Assembly: GCF_016807805.1 (NCBI RefSeq)
Contig: NZ_CP063362.1
Span: forward strand, 3,452,501 to 3,516,500
Length of the DNA stretch: 64,000 nt
Reading direction: 5' to 3'
From: Xanthobacter dioxanivorans
Lineage (GTDB): Bacteria; Pseudomonadota; Alphaproteobacteria; Rhizobiales; Xanthobacteraceae
The position numbers and the translations under genes were made by a program. Positions 61,834-64,000 of this stretch are shown here, piece after piece (the stretch's first letter is position 1; each line of letters begins with the position of its first letter). The notes under the pieces are model-generated. The model saw only the letters and a list, made by a program, of their open reading frames with translations. It made no database searches and was not told where the DNA came from.

Positions 61834-62012
61834 GGTCGGGGCTTATGCCGCGACGGCGACGGTGCGGCAAGGCGGCAGCGGCGCCACGCGGCGGCGCGTG
61901 TGTGCACCCGCAAAACTTGCGGCAGCCCGGGAAAGCCGCCATCCTCCCGCCATCTCGCCGTGGTGGATGGCACATTCGTTTCCCCCGGCCGGCACTTCAG
62001 GACACGCGATCG

Positions 62013-63773
62013 GTGACGAATTCACGCCCCTTCTTCTCCGTGGCCCTGGCTGCGGGATTTGCTGCAGTGCTTCATTTCGCCGGGCCGGCTCGCGCTGATA
62101 CGCCGCCGGACGTGGACGCATCGCTCACCGGAAGCTACCTCGCAGCGCGCCTCGCCATTTCCGAGCGGGACAACGACGCGGCCATCACCTATCTGCGCAA
62201 CCTGCTGCGGCTCGATTCGCGCAACGACGAGATCGTCGAGCGCACCTTCTACCTCATGCTCGTCGACGGCCAGATCGACGAGGCGATGAAGCTCACCGAT
62301 CGCCTGATCAAGACGGACCGGACCAATCGGATCGCGCGGCTCGCGCTGGCGGTGCGGGCCATCCGCAAGGGCCACTACCAGAGTGCGCGCACTCATCTCG
62401 CCCTTTCGGTGGCCGGGCCGGTGGGCGATCTCACCAAGACCCTCCTCGCCGCCTGGACCCTCCTCGGCACCGGCAACGCCAAGGGCGCGGTTGAGCATCT
62501 CGACCGCCTCGAAGGCCCGGCCGGGTCCGCGCCGCTCAAGGAACTTCACGCCGGCCTCATCCTCGATGCCGCGGGCATGAAGAAGGAGGCCGGCAAGCGC
62601 CTCGAACAGGCGATGAAGATGGATCCGGGCTGGTCGCCGGCAGTGGACGCCTACGCCCGCTGGGCATCGCGCAACGAGGGCATCCCCGCGGCGCTGGCGG
62701 CTTATTCCAGTTTCGCCCAGCTGGCGTCCAGCGATGTGTTCGCGCAGCAGGCGATCAAGGACCTCAAGGCCGGCAAGTCGCTTCCCCCGCGGGTGAAGAC
62801 GCCGCAGGAAGGGGCTGCCGAGGTGCTCTTCGACCTCGGCTCCCAGCTCGGCCGGCAAGGCGGCGAGGACCTGGGGCTTCTCTATCTCCAGTTCGCCACC
62901 TGGCTCCAGCCCGATCACCCCCTCGCCAGCTTCAGCCTCGCAGATATCTACGATCGCGTGCGGCAGCCGGGCAAGGCGATCACGTTCTATGAGGCGGTGC
63001 CGGCCGACTCGCCGCTCAAGCGCGAGGCGGAGATCCGCCGCGCCGTGAACCTGGCGGCCATCGACAAATTCGTGGACGGACGCGCCAGCCTCGAAAAGCT
63101 GATCGCGGCCGATCCGAAGGACCTCGGCGCCCTGCGTGCCCTGGCCATGATCGAAATGACCCACAAGATGTTCGGGGAGTGCGCCGCGACGTTTTCCCGG
63201 GCCATCACGCTCGTGCCCCAGCCGAGCAAGGCCGACTGGCCGCTGTTCTACTTCAACGGCATGTGCAACGAGCGCAGCAAAAACTGGCCGGTGGCCGAGG
63301 CGAGCCTGAAGCGCGCCATCGAGCTCAGTGCGGACCAGCCTGAAGTGCTGAATTATCTCGGTTATTCCTGGGTGGATCAGGGCATGAACCTCGACCAGGG
63401 GCTCAACCTGATTCGCAAGGCGGTGAAGCTTCGCCCCGATGACGGTCCCACCGTCGACAGCCTCGGCTGGGTCTACTACAAGCTCGGCCGCTACGATGAG
63501 GCGGTGACGGAGCTTGAGCGGGCGGTCGAGCTGATGCCGCAGGACCCGGTCATCAACGACCATCTCGGCGACGCGTACTGGAAGGTGGGCCGCAAGCTGG
63601 AGGCGACCTTCCAGTGGGCCCATGCCCGCGACCTGAAGCCCGATCCCGATGACCTGCCGAAGATCGTGCAGAAGATCGAGAAGGGTCTCGACACGGCCGA
63701 GCAGCCGGCGCCGCCGGTGCGCAAGGCGGAGGACCAGACCGCCGCCCCTGCCGCGGCGACCGCCGCCCAGTAG
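62013..63773 (+). CDS. Exported tetratricopeptide-repeat protein
   Basis: 586 residues, GTG start with AGGA about ten bases upstream. Signal peptide ending near GPARADTPP. Multiple TPR units: AISERDNDAAITYLRNLLRLDSRN, DQPEVLNYLGYSWVDQGMNLDQGLNLIRKAVKLRPDD, TVDSLGWVYYKLGRYDEAVTELERAVELMPQDPVI and NDHLGDAYWKVGRKLEATFQW, the last three being canonical. Ala/Pro-rich end. Probably a periplasmic scaffold; no partner is shown. Confidence 0.9.
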   Translation: MTNSRPFFSVALAAGFAAVLHFAGPARADTPPDVDASLTGSYLAARLAISERDNDAAITYLRNLLRLDSRNDEIVERTFYLMLVDGQIDEAMKLTDRLIKTDRTNRIARLALAVRAIRKGHYQSARTHLALSVAGPVGDLTKTLLAAWTLLGTGNAKGAVEHLDRLEGPAGSAPLKELHAGLILDAAGMKKEAGKRLEQAMKMDPGWSPAVDAYARWASRNEGIPAALAAYSSFAQLASSDVFAQQAIKDLKAGKSLPPRVKTPQEGAAEVLFDLGSQLGRQGGEDLGLLYLQFATWLQPDHPLASFSLADIYDRVRQPGKAITFYEAVPADSPLKREAEIRRAVNLAAIDKFVDGRASLEKLIAADPKDLGALRALAMIEMTHKMFGECAATFSRAITLVPQPSKADWPLFYFNGMCNERSKNWPVAEASLKRAIELSADQPEVLNYLGYSWVDQGMNLDQGLNLIRKAVKLRPDDGPTVDSLGWVYYKLGRYDEAVTELERAVELMPQDPVINDHLGDAYWKVGRKLEATFQWAHARDLKPDPDDLPKIVQKIEKGLDTAEQPAPPVRKAEDQTAAPAAATAAQ

Positions 63774-64000
63774 GCTCATCTCCGGTATCCACCAGGGCGC
63801 GCCGGATGGCGCGGTCTCGGGGCCGGGCGCTGGAGCCGGAGACATCACCGATCCGCTTGTTGCCGTCTGATCGGGGCCGGTGCCCAAATGCGCGCCAAAC
63901 CCGGACCGGTGGCGGCCTGCCGGGCGAGCGGGAAGGCGTCAGGGGCAAGGATGCTTCCCTCTGGCGGCGGGACCCGGTAGGTTCTGGCGGTCCGGGGACC
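63774..64000. other. Window end without a recognised gene
   Basis: 227 bp after the TPR gene. Only short frames of about 20-30 residues with no family or ribosome site. A gene may begin beyond the window. Confidence 0.5.

Overview
The window is high-GC, densely packed alphaproteobacterial chromosome. The order rlmB – tRNA-Tyr – tRNA-Gly – tuf – tRNA-Trp – secE – nusG – rplKAJL – rpoBC, the divergent ispE/TPR pair, and a formaldehyde-activating enzyme (Fae) beside rpoC fit Hyphomicrobiales, most likely a Xanthobacteraceae-type methylotroph/autotroph (Xanthobacter, Ancylobacter or Starkeya relatives). That placement is inference from gene content and order, not a search.

Layout. (1) 1-5965: a truncated small membrane protein gene, a membrane-anchored J-domain protein, and a compact cassette: a Tat-exported beta-propeller of the thiocyanate dehydrogenase (trinuclear copper) type, an FtsX/MacB-type ABC permease, its ATPase, and a single-span membrane protein. 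The layout recalls nosZ with its nosDFY maturation genes. (2) 6053-12220: PHB-depolymerase-like esterase, CopG-type regulator, phage-like peptidoglycan hydrolase with a possible holin-like reading frame behind it, and a B12-binding radical SAM protein. (3) 12598-20758: one leftward operon with a branched-chain-amino-acid-type ABC importer, an AhpD-like protein, a substrate-binding protein, an NtaA/DszA-type flavin monooxygenase and its flavin reductase, preceded by a perfect FNR/FixK-type box and a divergent LysR gene. (4) 20872-25876: M24 peptidase-like gene and a tripartite-tricarboxylate-type binding protein, divergent IclR regulator with two operator-like palindromes, tRNA-Thr, and an MHS-family transporter. 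(5) 26291-43212: rlmB, three tRNAs, two lipoproteins, tuf and the secE-nusG-ribosomal protein-RNA polymerase block. (6) 43592-64000: fae, a glycoside hydrolase, a SAF-type dehydrogenase, DoxX/LysR pair, MFS exporter, LTXXQ protein, phosphoesterase, polyprenyl diphosphate synthase, TrmN6-like methyltransferase, S49 peptidase, nadE, a DUF2339 protein, ynfA, ispE and a TPR protein.

Most notable. The thiocyanate-dehydrogenase-like protein keeps the copper ligands and catalytic Lys/Glu/Asp at matching spacing, but carries Gln where one copper-site His is expected. A 33-bp second copy of the tuf 3' end, with different synonymous codons, lies just after tuf and its terminator and looks like a scar of tuf-tuf recombination. 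Two genes, and probably a third, are broken by an apparent one-base loss inside runs of four or five C/G. This suggests consensus errors as readily as real mutations.
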